From assembly GCF_029168945.1 (NCBI RefSeq), contig NC_083605.1, forward strand, positions 4,781,280 through 4,845,279: DNA of 64,000 nucleotides, read 5' to 3'. Below the pieces are notes generated by a model. That model ran no database searches and had not been told where the DNA came from. It was given only the letters and a program-made list of their open reading frames with translations. A program made the position numbers and the translations under genes. The DNA comes from Cannabis sativa. Lineage: Eukaryota; Streptophyta; Magnoliopsida; Rosales; Cannabaceae. Shown here piece by piece: positions 47,601-59,760 of this stretch (positions are counted from its first letter, which is position 1; the number at the start of each line of letters is the position of its first letter).

Positions 47601-47824
47601 GTGAAGGAAATACAAATAAAGAAAGCTAAACACCAAAAGGTTCCCAACCCCCATGAGGTGCTTGGTGCAAGACTTGACTAATGATCAAGCACCAAGGCAT
47701 GCTCATGTTACAAAATACCCCAATGAGGTGCTTGGTGCGAGACTTGACTAATGATCAAGCACCAAGGCATGCTCATGTTACAAAATGGCCCTAGTGTGGG
47801 TGTGCCATGGGGCAGCACGCCACA
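41653..47824 (-). mobile_element. Ty3 chromovirus LTR retrotransposon, unit 1
   Basis: Complete element of 6172 bp lying on the minus strand. LTRs: 41653-42353 (701 bp) and 47117-47824 (708 bp), both TGTCACGG...GCCACA, nearly identical, so a young insertion. Target duplication ACTGG at 41648-41652 and 47825-47829. The primer-binding site TGGTATCAGAGCCA (minus strand, 47101-47114) matches initiator tRNA-Met. The polypurine tract AAGTGGGGGAGAA (minus strand) lies at 42354-42366 against the other LTR. It interrupts a receptor-kinase locus in antisense orientation. Confidence 0.97.
42365..47069 (-). pseudogene. Ty3 chromovirus gag-pol, frameshifted (unit 1)
   Basis: Retroelement polyprotein. 47069-45528 encodes gag with a retrotrans-gag core (KLWWRTKYEDIQ), a CCHC-like knuckle CWLCQGPHRAAAC and the start of protease ([12 protein letters not shown]). 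45550-42803 encodes reverse transcriptase (YLDDIVVYS), RNase H ([24 protein letters not shown]), integrase zinc finger ([16 protein letters not shown]) and integrase core ([31 protein letters not shown]). The C-terminal chromodomain (42365-42800) is shattered by small indels in this copy. A frameshift near 45545 separates gag from pol. The breaks coincide with CAG/CTG-rich spots and the sister copy is open there, so some may be sequence errors. Confidence 0.9.
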
Positions 47825-47829
47825 ACTGG

Positions 47830-47951
47830 CAATGGCGATGTGGTAAGTAGCTCTTATGTTGGGTTTAGCTTCGTATATATATTGAATCAACTTTGCTCTG
47901 ATCCGCTAATGTCAAAATTATCTTCCATCACTGCAGATACGGGCATTGGAT
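47830..47951 (+). pseudogene. Remnant of a second Lr10-like gene: exon 1 end and exon 2
   Basis: Right after the Ty3 target duplication, CAATGGCGATGTG|GTAAGT aligns with the last bases and donor of exon 1 at 41246. The following intron is a diverged copy of 41247-41340 and leads to CACTGCAG and a 15-nt exon (47937-47951). So the left and right flanks of the transposon block come from two paralogous receptor-kinase genes, and the right one has lost its ectodomain. Confidence 0.6.
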
Positions 47952-48644
47952 GTAATAATTCTATCTTATATAACATCGTGTATATATATGGTTGCACTCT
48001 TAATAATGGGTATTACTCATGGTAATATTATGAAAATTTAAGTTTTCATGCTTAATTTTTCCTATCTAATTAAAAAAAATTTCTCATTTTTACATTAGAT
48101 AAGTTAAGATTGTTCCATGGACTTAAAAAAAATTAAGAAAAATTTTTTTTTGGCAAAAAAGAAAAAATACAGTTTGACTTAAGTAGTTTGTATAGAAATA
48201 TATTTTTGATATAGTTTAAAAAGTGATATTTTTTTAATTAAGTATGGAAATTCAATTTTTTCTTTTATTATTTGTTATTGGATCAAAATTTAATAGTTTA
48301 ATATTTTTAAAATTAATATTTATAATTAAATTACGTAATACCTATTAAGAAGTGTTACATATATATAAAGACACGATTTTGTCTCGCGATATATTAAATG
48401 GATCTTAAGGTACATTACTATTTTTTAACCTTAATTACCCCTTGATCAACCGCAGCCCTCAACTCAAATAATTCCACCATCTAACAGTTGTCGTACATCA
48501 CGAAATACATTTCGTGAAGTACATCACGAGAGTAAAGCGTGTCCCATATATATATTAGTAGTATTTTCAAACTTTATTTTTTTTATATAAATATTTTCAC
48601 TCCATCTATGTTTCTCTGATTCATTTATTATTGCCTTCTTGCAG
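47952..48644. other. Intron-like AT-rich DNA
   Basis: No gene. About 540 bp (48015-48555) is absent from the otherwise matching stretch at 41371-41487, and the two align again at ATTAGTA...TTTTCAAACTTTA and CTCTGATTCA. Confidence 0.5.
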
Positions 48645-50092
48645 TTATCATATTGAATGCATTTACGGGTGTGCTTGGTAAGTAATAAGAACTTTTACTT
48701 TTAAAAATTAATAAAATTTTATTTTATGTTTTATAATTTTTAATAGAAATATTAATTAGATATAATAAATATTACGGCAAGTTTGCATTTATATGATGGA
48801 ATACAATGCTAAAAATTGCATAAAATATATCATATAGTTGTCTTGTTATGCTAAATATAAAATAATTTTTGCTTTATACTTGTAATATGTGATAATTTTT
48901 TAGTGTAATCACCTTCATGCATAAATAATTGTGTACTGAAGCCAAAATTTCAATTTGTTAAAATGCAGTACCATATGTGGGACTAAAGTTTATATTGGGA
49001 ACTCCATTTGTAGTTATTTTTTTAATCTATAAATGGCGAAGGCGTCATTTATCAATGTATAATTCTATTGAGGAATTCCTTCACACTCAAAATAATCTTA
49101 CTCCTATAAGATACTCATTTAGAGATATAAAGAAGATGACCCAAAATTTCAAGAATAAATTAGGTGAAGGAGGTTATGGCTCTGTGTTCAAAGGAAAGCT
49201 TCGTAGTGGTCGTTTTGTTGCGGTGAAGATATTGAGTAAATCCAAAGGAAATGGACAAGATTTCATCAATGAAATTTCTACAATTGGAACAATTCATCAT
49301 GTCAATGTCGTTCGTTTGATAGGATTTTGTGTCCATTCCTCGAATCACGCTCTCGTGTATGATTTCATGTCCAATGGATCTTTAGAAAAATATATTTTTT
49401 CTCACGAAGGAATTGCCTCTTTAAGTTGCAAGCAAATTTTTGAAATTTCGCTTGGTGTGGCACGTGGAATTGAATATTTGCATCAAGGATGTCACATGCA
49501 AATTTTACACTTTGATATTAAGCCTCACAACATTCTTTTGGATGAAAATTTTAATCCAAAAGTTTCTGATTTTGGGTTAGCAAGATTATGCCCGTTGGAT
49601 AATCAGAATTTGTCTCTAACTGCAGCAAGAGGAACATTAGGATACATAGCTCCAGAATTATTTTACAAAAATATTGGAAGAGTTTCTAATAAGGCCGATG
49701 TGTATAGTTTTGGAATGTTATTGATGGAGATGGTAGGTAAAAGGAAAAATATAAAAGCGGATGCGGAAAATACTAGCCAAATTTACTTTCCTTCTTGGGT
49801 GCATGATCAACTAAGTGAAGGAAAAAATATAGACATAGAAACAACACTTACAGATGAGGAAAATTCAAAGGTTATGAAGAAGATGATTATAGTAGCATTA
49901 TGGTGTATACAACTGAAGCCAAGTGATCGCCCTACAATGAACAAAGTTATAGAATTACTTGAAGGAGAAGTTGATTGTCTACAAATACCTCCTAAGCCTT
50001 CTCTATATCAGCTAGACAAGCCTAGAGAACTTGTCCAAGAGGCATCATGTTCAATGAATTCAACAATACCATCATTAACACTACCAAGATAA
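48645..50092 (+). CDS. Lr10-like receptor kinase, transmembrane and kinase exons
   Basis: Exon 48645-48677 (33 nt; acceptor CTTCTTGCAG) and exon 48969-50092 (acceptor AAATGCAG) encode a membrane helix, a juxtamembrane [18 protein letters not shown] typical of Lr10-type kinases, and a complete kinase: [48 protein letters not shown] (non-RD), [17 protein letters not shown], and the C-lobe to a stop at 50090-50092. There is no ATG at a sensible place in these exons; they need an upstream exon ending in phase 1. The ectodomain exons at 40493-41370 fit this phase (combined 646 aa). The helix exists only after splicing. Confidence 0.85.
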
Positions 50093-51208
50093 GTTCAAAC
50101 CTACATCTTGGCAAATTTTAGTTGGTGATATATGACAATAAATAATGGATTTGATATAAATCCAAACCTAATTATTGTGAGTTACTTTTTTCTTGTGTTT
50201 TATTTTATTTCAATTTTTGTGATTTAACTTTGAAAGGTCATAATGGAAAGGATTTTTCTTTCATGATTATATTAGATTATTTTTATTCATCATTCGTTCA
50301 TTTTAATTGACATTCTATAATTCCATAACTAAATATATTTTCTTTATTTTTCTTAATTTTTTTTTTACAAAAAAAATCTCTAAAAATTAATAATTTTGTA
50401 TTGGAGAACAAGTCAAATCTCTTACGACAATCCATTTGAATAGTAATGTTACCATTTGAATAGTAATGTTATTGTTACACATCTTACTTTTACTAAAAAT
50501 ATTTATTTAATTTGTGTTTTTGTCTTTTCTTTCATTCCCTCATTTTTTAAAGGATTCAAAATAAAAGATTAGGAGGGAGAGTTGATACCTCCATGCATCT
50601 ATCATCTCCCTCCTATTTTCTTTTTCTTTCTTATCAAACAATAGAATTTCGTTGTCCTCCCTCCCCTCTTCCTACCCTCTCCATCCTTATTTCCTTTTTG
50701 AAAAAGAAAAACATACTAAGTGGAAGGTGGCAATGTATAGTAAATTATTGGTGTTGAAATATATGATGGATATCCTGATTAATGGAAAATGACAAAAATG
50801 TAGATGATAGAAACAGAAATTTTGAGAATAATCCTAAGCATTTTAAATAATGGTTTTTACGAATGAGAGAAAAGATGTTGTATTTTTTGAGAGAAGGTTT
50901 TACTTGAGATGTGTTATTTAAAATTTTACTATTATGAAAGATGTTTTGACAAAAAAAATTACTATTCAAAAATAGCATGAAGGATAGATATGTTGATTGG
51001 ATAACAATTAGTAAATAGCACAACAGATTTTGACTAATAATTTAGGATAACAGTACTTTAACATCTTAGGATTCAATTCACATTCTGTATCAACCTTTCA
51101 TATTGTATTAAACTACTATGTTTAGAGGATAAGTGTTATTGAATTAATTTTAATTCAACCCATAGTGTACTATGGAATACATAAGAAAATGGATATCCAA
51201 TATTATTA
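50093..51208. other. AT-rich intergenic DNA
   Basis: 3' flank of the kinase gene. No gene recognised. A duplicated phrase TTTGAATAGTAATGTTA occurs at about 50434 and 50455. Confidence 0.5.
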
Positions 51209-51605
51209 GGCTAATTAGTAATTTTTCCCTCCGAACTTTGACATGTACTAAATCATGCCCCCTAAACTTTTTTAGCCGTTGAAAATTCTCCCTCAACTAT
51301 TAATATTGTTAAATTTAAAGACTTTTGTCTAATTTTAGTAAAAAAATTCTAGCATAGATGAAAGTTGAGGGGCATGATTTAATACATATCAAAGTTTGAG
51401 GGGCATGATTTGGTAGATATCAAAGTCTGGGGAACATGGTTTAGTACATAAACTATCACTGAAACAGTAAAATTAAATGAAATTAGAAAAAGTCCTTAGA
51501 TCTAACAATCTCAATAGTTCAAGAGAAATTTTTAACAGACAAAAAAGTTCAGGAAGCATGATTTGGTATATATCAAAGTTTGGGGAAAAAAATTGCTAAT
51601 TAGCC
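51209..51605. mobile_element. Mutator-like MITE, third copy
   Basis: GGCTAATTAG...CTAATTAGCC ends and long inverted arms as in 6142-6539, 397 bp. The flanks TATTATTA and TATTATTT are a near but imperfect target duplication. Confidence 0.75.
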
Positions 51606-51639
51606 TATTATTTATGAACTTAGATTATTTTGTGGTAAA

Positions 51640-51945
51640 GTCAAAGTTGGGATCAAGGTCCGAATGAGGTTGGGTTAGGGTCCAAGGCCGGGATCCAAGG
51701 GTCAAGGACAGGGGTCGAGGTCAGCGTCCACAAGGTTTGAGTCCTAGATCGAAATCCAAGATTAGGTTGGAATTAAGGTCGAAGGCCTAGGTCATAAGTC
51801 AAGTCCAAGTCTAAGTTTGGGTCTAGAGTCAAGGTCCAAGCTAAGGTTTAGGTTTAGGTTTAGGTTTAGGGTCAAGCTCCGAGGTCAATTCGAGGGCTAG
51901 GTTTGAGACTTACAGCTCAGTGCCGAAGGCCAAAGTCAAATTATT
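51640..51945. repeat. Degenerate AAGGTC-type low-complexity array
   Basis: Repeated short words such as AAGGTC, AAGTCCAAG and GGTCAAG, with a run of four GGTTTA units (51845-51870) that resembles a plant telomere repeat but has period six. No coding. The following 51946-52395 shows no recognised gene. Confidence 0.5.
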
Positions 51946-52565
51946 AATCTTGCTTTTAGTCAGCGACAGTGAGTCAAATTAAAACAATTAAGAATAATTA
52001 AATAACAAATGTAAATAATATAACGTAAAAAAATCATATTTATAGAGGTCCAGCCCCATATAGCAAGAACAGGTTTACAAGAATATTCTAGAGTAGGACA
52101 CGTATGCCCTGCCAACCTATCATTGGCACAGAAAAATATGTACAGTATAATGGTACAACGACTAATATTCTAATAGAAGAGATGCTCTAATCATTTCCCC
52201 AATAATGAGGTGTCCAACTAGATGAGGCTGTTGCATAATTCCTATTTTACCCTGCGTCTATTGCATCCATTTTCCTAACAAGGCATCAGAGGGTTTTCTA
52301 CATGAAAATCTCTGTGCTCCCATCAATCCAAATCAAAGATCACTAGAGAAGGAAGGATCGAGAAGGAAATCCAAAGGAATCTAAGCTAAACCAGAGAATA
52401 TTACTAAAAATAACAAGTATTTCACAACACTTATTATTTTATTACACACATGTTAAATTAACTCTTTTAAACAGTATGAAAATGTTATTATCTCACCATG
52501 TTGACATTCAAGTGCATAGATCTTAAACATATACAAAGTAAATACAAACTTGTCGTTAGATTATA

Positions 52566-54790
52566 TCACTCCAACTCAGTTATAGTTTCTAATTCCAAGT
52601 TCATTCTCCTTCTTGGCATATCAACTCTTGTTTTTGTTGAATCATTAGAGGTAAAAGGATTTGGTGGCAAAGTCAAATTTTGTTCTCCTTCCAGCATGTG
52701 AATCACAACTTTCATAGAAGGACGATCTGTAGGATGCCATTGAATGCACCATAGTCCTACAATTGCTAACATTTTTGCAATCTTAGCATCTTCTTCTTTA
52801 TCAACATGAATTCGCAAATCTTCTCCTTCTTCTAAGAGATTATAAATCCATTCCGGATAATAAACTTCCTCTTTCACATCAGTTATCTTCTTTCCTCCAA
52901 CCATTTCGAGTAACATCATTCCAAAACTATAAATATCTGACTTGTATGAAACAATTCCAAAATTTCTAGAGAAAACTTCAGGTGCAATATAACCCATGGT
53001 CCCTTTTGCTGTAGTCATTGACACAATACTTTTATCCTTGGAACACAGCTTGGCCAAACCAAAATCAGAAATTTTTGGAATGAAGTTTTGGTCTAACAAG
53101 ACATTATGAGGTTTGATATCGAAATGAAGTATTCGTTGATCACACCCTTGGTGAAGATATTCAATTCCTTTGGCAATGCCTAAAGTAATGTCTTTTAGCT
53201 TTCCCCATCCAAGAAAATGTTTAGAATCTGGAGAAGATATGTACTGTTGCAATGATCCATTGGGTGAGAACTCGTACACAAGAGCTCTTCTAGCTCCATC
53301 CGCACAATATCCAACCAACCGAACCACATTGATATGGTGAATTTGACCTATTGTTCCAACTTCATTTATAAACTCTTCTCCATTGCCTTTTGAGTTGTTA
53401 AGAATTTTCACTGCAACGAAAAAATCAGTAGAGAGCTTTCCTTTGTAAACTGTTCCATAAGCTCCTTCTCCCAATTTTTCAGAGAATTGACTTGTAATTT
53501 TCTTAATATCAGCATATGAATATCTGCTTGGCTTTAGAGCTTTGTAATCCTCCAAAAATCTCTTTATTCTCAGTTTGTACTCTTTTCCTTGTTTATTAGA
53601 GTTGTAAGCACGATAAATTAGAATAAGCACTACTGTCACTACTGCAGCACCAAGGTAGCACCTATAGAAGAAGACAAATAAAATGCAGTTATACATATAT
53701 ATCAAGATTCATAGTATCAGTCTATACTAAATCTAAGATATATAGTTCCAATAAGAAAACTCACCAATAGTGACAAATTTCTTCTTTTCACCTGAGAAAG
53801 TACAAGTGTACAACCAAGTTAAGTTAATCTACTTAAGAAACAAATTATGATAATAAATCTTGATTACATTCCGTGATGTACTATAAATTTTGTTTAATGT
53901 ACTTTAATTAAGGTAAAATGTATTCTAGATTCGATTTGATTTACTTCGACTTTCAAGCATTAATCAACTCAATCTTGATCCAATAGTTATAGTGATCACG
54001 GAGTAACCACAAGATTATTATGTGACATGACAAAATTTACTCTCATAAAATGTATAGGCTACTCTGCTTATGTGTTAAAAAAAAGCCAACTGCAGAAGTT
54101 GAAAGAGATAAAGGAGTTACCTTTGGGAGGAATGGGAGGAATACATATAATTGATTGGAGATGGGTGGCATTTTTGAGTTGACAAGTCTTCCCTTTTGTT
54201 TCACAATGGCGACAATTTGGTTTAAGCCATTCCAAACGTAGTCTGTTCTTCCACTTCTCTACATCGGGAAGAGGAGATGATGTGTTATTCAACTTGGTAC
54301 AATGTATGGGCAAGTATTCAATTGAATTGCTTGAGTCAGAGAAATAAATTTGATAACCAGGGCCACTAAGGCAAGGGATGAATATTGATCGATAATATAT
54401 ATGTCTTTCTCCATCGTTTGAACAATTGAACAAGGTATATTTGATGAGGTCATCTGCTTCGAATTGAAATGGAGAAAGTGATGGCAAGTCCTGGATTTTC
54501 ATGACATGTCTCTCAAGGCAGTTATGAGGGTCGTAAAGTTCAATTACTTGAGCTTTGTAATCAATATGTTTTACAAAGAGCTTCAAAGATGATTTTGGGA
54601 ACTCAAGAAGTGTGTTTATGCCACTGCATGATAGCTGGAAGCCAGGATATGGTGGTTGATTTTGGTCATCTTTTAGCCCAAATGGGAATCTGATATTTGG
54701 GCCTTTCTTTCCACACTTAGCTTCAACCACCTCCAACAACAACACTACCACCAACAACATCATGCTTGACCAATACATGATTTTGGTCAT
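52566..54790 (-). CDS. LRK10-like receptor kinase, unit 2 copy
   Basis: Same three-exon structure as the unit 1 copy: 54790-54121, 53791-53765, 53641-52566, again 590 aa and intact. The ectodomain is identical over the coding exon. The kinase differs by five residues: an Arg to Gln and a Glu to Lys around the SLQxYISSPDSxHF segment, Arg to Lys before GTMGYIAPE in the activation segment, Val to Ile in the VVxHMLEG part, and Ser to Asn near the C-terminus. HFDIKPHN marks it as non-RD like its twin. The duplicated promoter includes the TIR MITE. Both copies could be expressed. Confidence 0.9.
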
Positions 54791-55168
54791 CTATAATTAC
54801 AATATAATTGCTCTCTCTTTCTCTCTCTAAGTTTTTTCTTTTTTTTCTTAACCCAGTTTGTTCTTATTAAACAGGAATGGACCAAGTTTTTGTTGGTTAA
54901 TTGTGATAAGCTCCAGTAGGATAGATAACATGAAACTTTTGTTGAGGTCACCTTCCTCGAAGGACTTATTTTGAGGTGGGTGGAAGTGGGACTTATATTT
55001 CAGTCTCTTCTTTAATAAATAAGACTTTTCTTTCCGTGGAACTTTCAAAACAAACTATATCTTTTTCAATATTCAATTTGTAAAGAAAAATGTTAAAAGG
55101 ACACCAATGTATCTACCTCAAATGTTGGCTGTAAATTGAAGTCGTTATCCAATTAACTGTCACCATAG

Positions 55169-55384
55169 ACTGCTTATGTGTATACTATTATACACGTGGC
55201 ACATTTATATTAGTATACCGAATATTATTTTTTAAAAATTATTTTCAAAATTTATTTAAATTTAAATAAAATTATAAAAATAAAAAATATTATAAAATTT
55301 GAAATATTTTATTTTTATTTTTTAAATAATAATATTAGGTGTACATAAATGTGTCATGTGTATAAGAGTGTACACATAAGCAGT
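55169..55384. mobile_element. TIR MITE upstream of the unit 2 receptor kinase
   Basis: Copy of 32045-32260, same distance from the kinase start, with the same CACGTGGC in the left arm. Confidence 0.7.
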
Positions 55385-55977
55385 TTATGTTGACAATTAA
55401 TTGTAGAAAGTGGATGACACTTTAAGTTAAATAATTTGGAGGGTTTTATGGAGGATTAAGTACAAGTAGAGTGATAGTTGAAAGGGTTTAACCGCAAAAA
55501 ACTCTTTTTCTTTTTTTTTTTAACTCGTGTTTCCCCGCCTCTCTTCACAGTCTCTCTCCCTCTGCAAAAGTAAGTAATTTTTTTGTTAGTATAATAATTA
55601 GATATTTTGTGTTAAATTGACATATGATTACCTATGTGTATTTTTAGGTTAAAATAATTTAGTTTCAGAATTTTCTTTGGTAAGTAATTTATAAAAATAA
55701 ATGTATTTAAAACTAATTTATGTTTGTGATACATTAGTGATTGAGACTATTCTGATTATTATTTAAAGTTATAAATTTTTGGATATGTATATTTTTTTTA
55801 ACATATAAGTTATATTTCAGGTAGATAAAATTATTTTTTAATTAATTATGTTATTAATGAATTAAATTTTTATGTAAGTTCTTTTTTTAAAAAATCAAGT
55901 TTATATAATAAGGGTGGTATATACGTATATGTATATGTGTATAAGTTTATATATAATATATAAGCGTGTGAGTATGT

Positions 55978-55979
55978 AT
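55978..55979. other. Helitron empty site in unit 2
   Basis: AGTATGTA|TATATCTATATG is exactly the sum of the two flanks of the unit 1 Helitron (32862 and 37875). No footprint is present. Confidence 0.93.
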
Positions 55980-58600
55980 ATATCTATATGTATATGCGTA
56001 TTTTTTTACAATGATTAATATATAGGGAATTATTCTATATACTATTTTTTTAACATTTTTTTCAAATTTATAGTTTGGGTTTCTAAAATGATTGCAGCGC
56101 TAGTTGCAATAAGAGTTTCTATACGATTTTTTGTTGCAAATTAGATTGCAGCGCTAATTGCAATATGAGTTTCTATGTAAAATTCCGTAAAAATGTAAAA
56201 AAAAAAATTATTTTGAAGCGTAAAAATAAAAAAGCCCCTAATATATATGTGTGAGTATCTATATATGTATATATGTGAGTATATATATATATGTATGTCT
56301 ATAGATATGTGTATATATTCAAAAAAAAAAATTATTTTTTTAATGTAAAATCTTTTAGGGGCGACTATTATGTAATAAAATTCGAACCCAGAACTTATAA
56401 CACACACATCTGAGTAAAAATTAAACCATAAATGAAGATTTATGTTAGTATTTTTTGAATTTCGGTATTTATCAGCAACAAATTTAATATTTTAAGTATT
56501 TATATCATAAATTTTTTAATAGTAAAGTTAAAATTGTAATAAGTAATTATTATTAATTAAAATACACAATTTATTTTTCATATATAATTTAAAATATTTT
56601 ATATATTCGCCGCGAAGCGCGGGATGTTTACTAGTATATATATGTATGTCTATAGATATGTGTATATATTCAAAAAAAATTATTTTTTTAATGTAAAATC
56701 TTTTAGGGGCGACTATTATGTGTTTAGGGGTGATAAAGTCGTCCCTAACTAGAGGCGACTTTTTGTAGCTCCTAAGAGCATCTTTAGTGGTAAAATTTTA
56801 AAGAATGCTTGGTGAGGTGGATATATTATGTGGCAAAATATTGAGATGTCATGCTATTGGAGAGAAAAAAAAAATGCCATTCTACAAATTTACATGGATG
56901 CTATGTTGTGGCATTGATGCTATTCATTTTTTTTAATAAAAAATTAAAGCTAAAATGTTATTGGAGCTAAAAGTTAGGATATATATTAAATAATAATGTG
57001 TGAGATTATAATTATAGCATTTTTAAAGAGTATTATATATTGGAGTATTTTTAAAAATAAGAATGCTAAAAATAATATAGAAGAGAGATAAAATAAAATA
57101 TTATATTTTTAGATAATTTATAAATTTTTAGCATCCTTAAAAAATGCTACCATTGGAGATGCTCTAATAGTACTTTTAGATATGAATTATTATTAGGGAC
57201 GACCTTTTAGGAGCGACTTGTCGCCTCGAATAGTGATTAGGGGTGAATTTGTATGGTTTTAGGGGTAGTTTTTGTCGCCCCTAATACTCATATTTGTTGT
57301 AGTATCAACATTATTAGTAACTAAAAAGTCACTTTTAAAAAACACAAAAAAAAAATTAAAAAAAAAATTTAAAAAAAATGTCAAAAACCATGAGAAACAT
57401 CACATTTGGCTGACGTGACATCAATAATAGTGGTAATTTTTTTATTGTAAATTAGATGAAAAAAATATATATTATTGTAAATTTTTCTTTAATAAAATCA
57501 ATAAAAATTAGTGTAAGACCAAATAAAATTTTAATATTATTTTGATAAAAAATCAGTTCAAGGTATAATTTTTAACTATTTTGAAAAATACATTATTTAA
57601 TTGGTCATTTAACGAAACTAGCGGTCCAATCGGTGATAATTTCAAAACATAGTCTAAAATAGTATTTATCCTAGTTTTATATGATGAAAACAAATTAAGA
57701 CTTATTTATTAAATACTTTCATGAGTTGGTTTAGAAAAGCCCAGAGGCCGTTTGGCTTCATAGCTTAAAAACAGTTTTTTGTTTTTTAAAATTGAAAACA
57801 GTTTTTAAAAATTAATAGGGGTCATTTGGCAAAATTTTTTAAAAACAGTTTTTTAAAATTGAGTTTTAAAAAACTAAAAAACAGAAAATATCAAAATGTT
57901 GTTTTCAATTTTCAAAAACAATTTTTTTTTTCTAATATATTATATTATATTTTTGCTTGCATATTCGGATTTCAGACCCGAAATCATACCTGAACCCGAA
58001 CCCGAATAGTTCATGTCATGGTATGGTGTTAAAATATTAATTTTTTTTAGTAAGAAAAAATCTAAAAATAGTTTTAAAATATTTATGCCAAACACCATTA
58101 AATTTTAAAATGACAAAAAATTATTTTTTATTCTTACCTTTAAAAACTGAAAATTGAAAACACAGCTAAACAGGCTCTCTCACAAATGCAAATTGAAAGG
58201 GGAACAATAACAATTTCCATGGGTGCCCATTGTTTTACTGTTCCTTAGTGTTGTCTTCATTTCTTTTGACTGATATTCTTATCATTTCTTTACAACACAG
58301 GATGATGGTCCCATATACCTTATCTTTTTTCACATTTATTTAGAGGTCATTTAAATTTAGATAGTGACGAAAACCAATTATGTACCTAAACTTTTAATGC
58401 ACTCTACTTTGACTATTCTTTGATATTATTGTGAGTTGATTGTAACATGTCTGAATAGTATAGTATAACAATCATTAAATTGTTTTATTTTTATATCTTA
58501 TGATATAAACCAAAATTTGATAAAATCATTTTATTAGTTTGGTGTAGAAAATTAACTTCATCTGTTTCTCTGTCCATCCTTCTCTACGAGAAGATTTTCC
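55980..58600. other. Unit 2 spacer with the same element order as 37875-40492
   Basis: Contains the second copies of the Helitron-like terminus (CTAG at 56631-56634), the AGGGGCGAC inverted-arm element and the GGCCGTTTGGC-ended MITE (about 57743-58178). No gene. Confidence 0.6.
56776..57164. mobile_element. Tourist-like MITE (unit 2 copy)
   Basis: Same ends and TAA target duplication (56773-56775, 57165-57167) as 38672-39059. Confidence 0.7.
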
Positions 58601-59478
58601 ATGGCTTATTACCTTGTTGATAATTATTCTATAATGACCCCCTTCTTCTTATTATTGTTCCTTAATAATATTACAAGTAGCTATGCAAAATCATCAAATC
58701 CTCATTATTGTCCACCCTCTTCTTGTGATAATTATATTATCAACATAACAAGTCCTTTCAGACTCAACACAGATCCGAAACACTGTGGCTACCCAGAATA
58801 TGAGCTTTCTTGCGACAACAATCTTACTGTAATACACTCCAAAAATGATGTGAAATTCTTGGTGAGGTCAATCAATTACGGAAACTACACCATTAGAATT
58901 GCAGACTCCAAACTTGACAAGAACAACTATTGCTCCTTCCCAAATAACTTTCTATTGAGAGAAAATAGTTTCAATGGTTTGAGTTCTTACAGCTACCATT
59001 CGGGAGAGGATGTCAAACTCAGAAAGCAAATAGTATTCTTGAAATGTGAAAATCCACCAATAGAAGTGAATAATAATTATATAGACACTGCTTCTTACTG
59101 CAATGGTTCTAATTATTATGTGGTGGATGGTGGGTTCAATGTTTCCGATATGGCGATCGGGTGCGAAACAGAGCTAAGCAGTTGCATATCAAATCAGGTA
59201 GTGGTGAATGGGACGAATACATCTTATTTTGACATTCACAATCACCTTACTTATGGCTTTGAGCTTTCATGGTTGAAAATACAATTCTATAACGTATTTG
59301 GTGATTACTGCTCCATCGATTATTCCGACGAGATGCGATCATTGCGATGTCGTCGTAAGTAGGTCTTATGTTGGGTTTAGCTTTGTAAATATATTGAATC
59401 AACTTTGTTCTGATCCGCTAATGTCAAAATTATCTTCCATCACTGCAGATAGGAGCTTTCGAAGCATTGATGACATAC
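58601..59478 (+). CDS. Lr10-like receptor kinase, extracellular exons (unit 2)
   Basis: Exon 1 58601-59354 and exon 2 59449-59478 are identical at the protein level to 40493-41370: signal peptide, GUB_WAK-like ectodomain with HCGYPEYELSC, donor CGTC|GTAAGT. It is again followed by the LINE fragment and the chromovirus. Whether kinase exons follow the retrotransposon lies beyond the window; if the tandem unit is complete they should appear about 7-8 kb downstream. Confidence 0.75.
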
Positions 59479-59598
59479 GTAATAATTCTATCTTATAAAC
59501 CACCATATGTATATTATTAGTACGTATTTTCAAACTTTATTTTTTTTTTATATAAATATTTTTATTACATCTATGTTTCTCTGATTCAAACTTTTACC

Positions 59599-59760
59599 TT
59601 TTTTTTTTTTTTTTTGAAAAATTCATTATCTTTATTAATTGCAATCTATAGTGATTATATGATTAAAATTTGGAGTAACATCACTATTCCTGATAACACG
59701 ATCAGTAACTAAATAAGATGCTCGAGCTAATAAATGAGCAATACTATTTGCAACGACTGG
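59599..59760 (-). mobile_element. LINE 3'-end fragment (unit 2 copy)
   Basis: Same sequence and poly-A tail as 41491-41652. Confidence 0.75.

Larger units (their letters stand above)
29280..52390. repeat. Segmental duplication, unit 1
   Basis: From about 29280 onward the sequence is nearly identical to that starting at about 52400. Matching items, in order: receptor kinase, TIR MITE, AT-rich spacer with Tourist-like MITE, second receptor-kinase ectodomain, LINE fragment and Ty3 chromovirus. The offset is 23124 bp before the Helitron and 18108 bp after it. Correspondence can be followed in this window up to about 45884. The right limit is set by where unit 2 begins and assumes a simple tandem arrangement. 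Confidence 0.9.

Noticed and set aside
41231..48625. Flanking intron copies as a giant target-site duplication of the LINE
   Set aside because: The copies differ by many substitutions and a 540-bp indel, unlike a fresh duplication.
51845..51870. Interstitial telomere
   Set aside because: Units are GGTTTA, not TTTAGGG, only four copies, and embedded in other short repeats.
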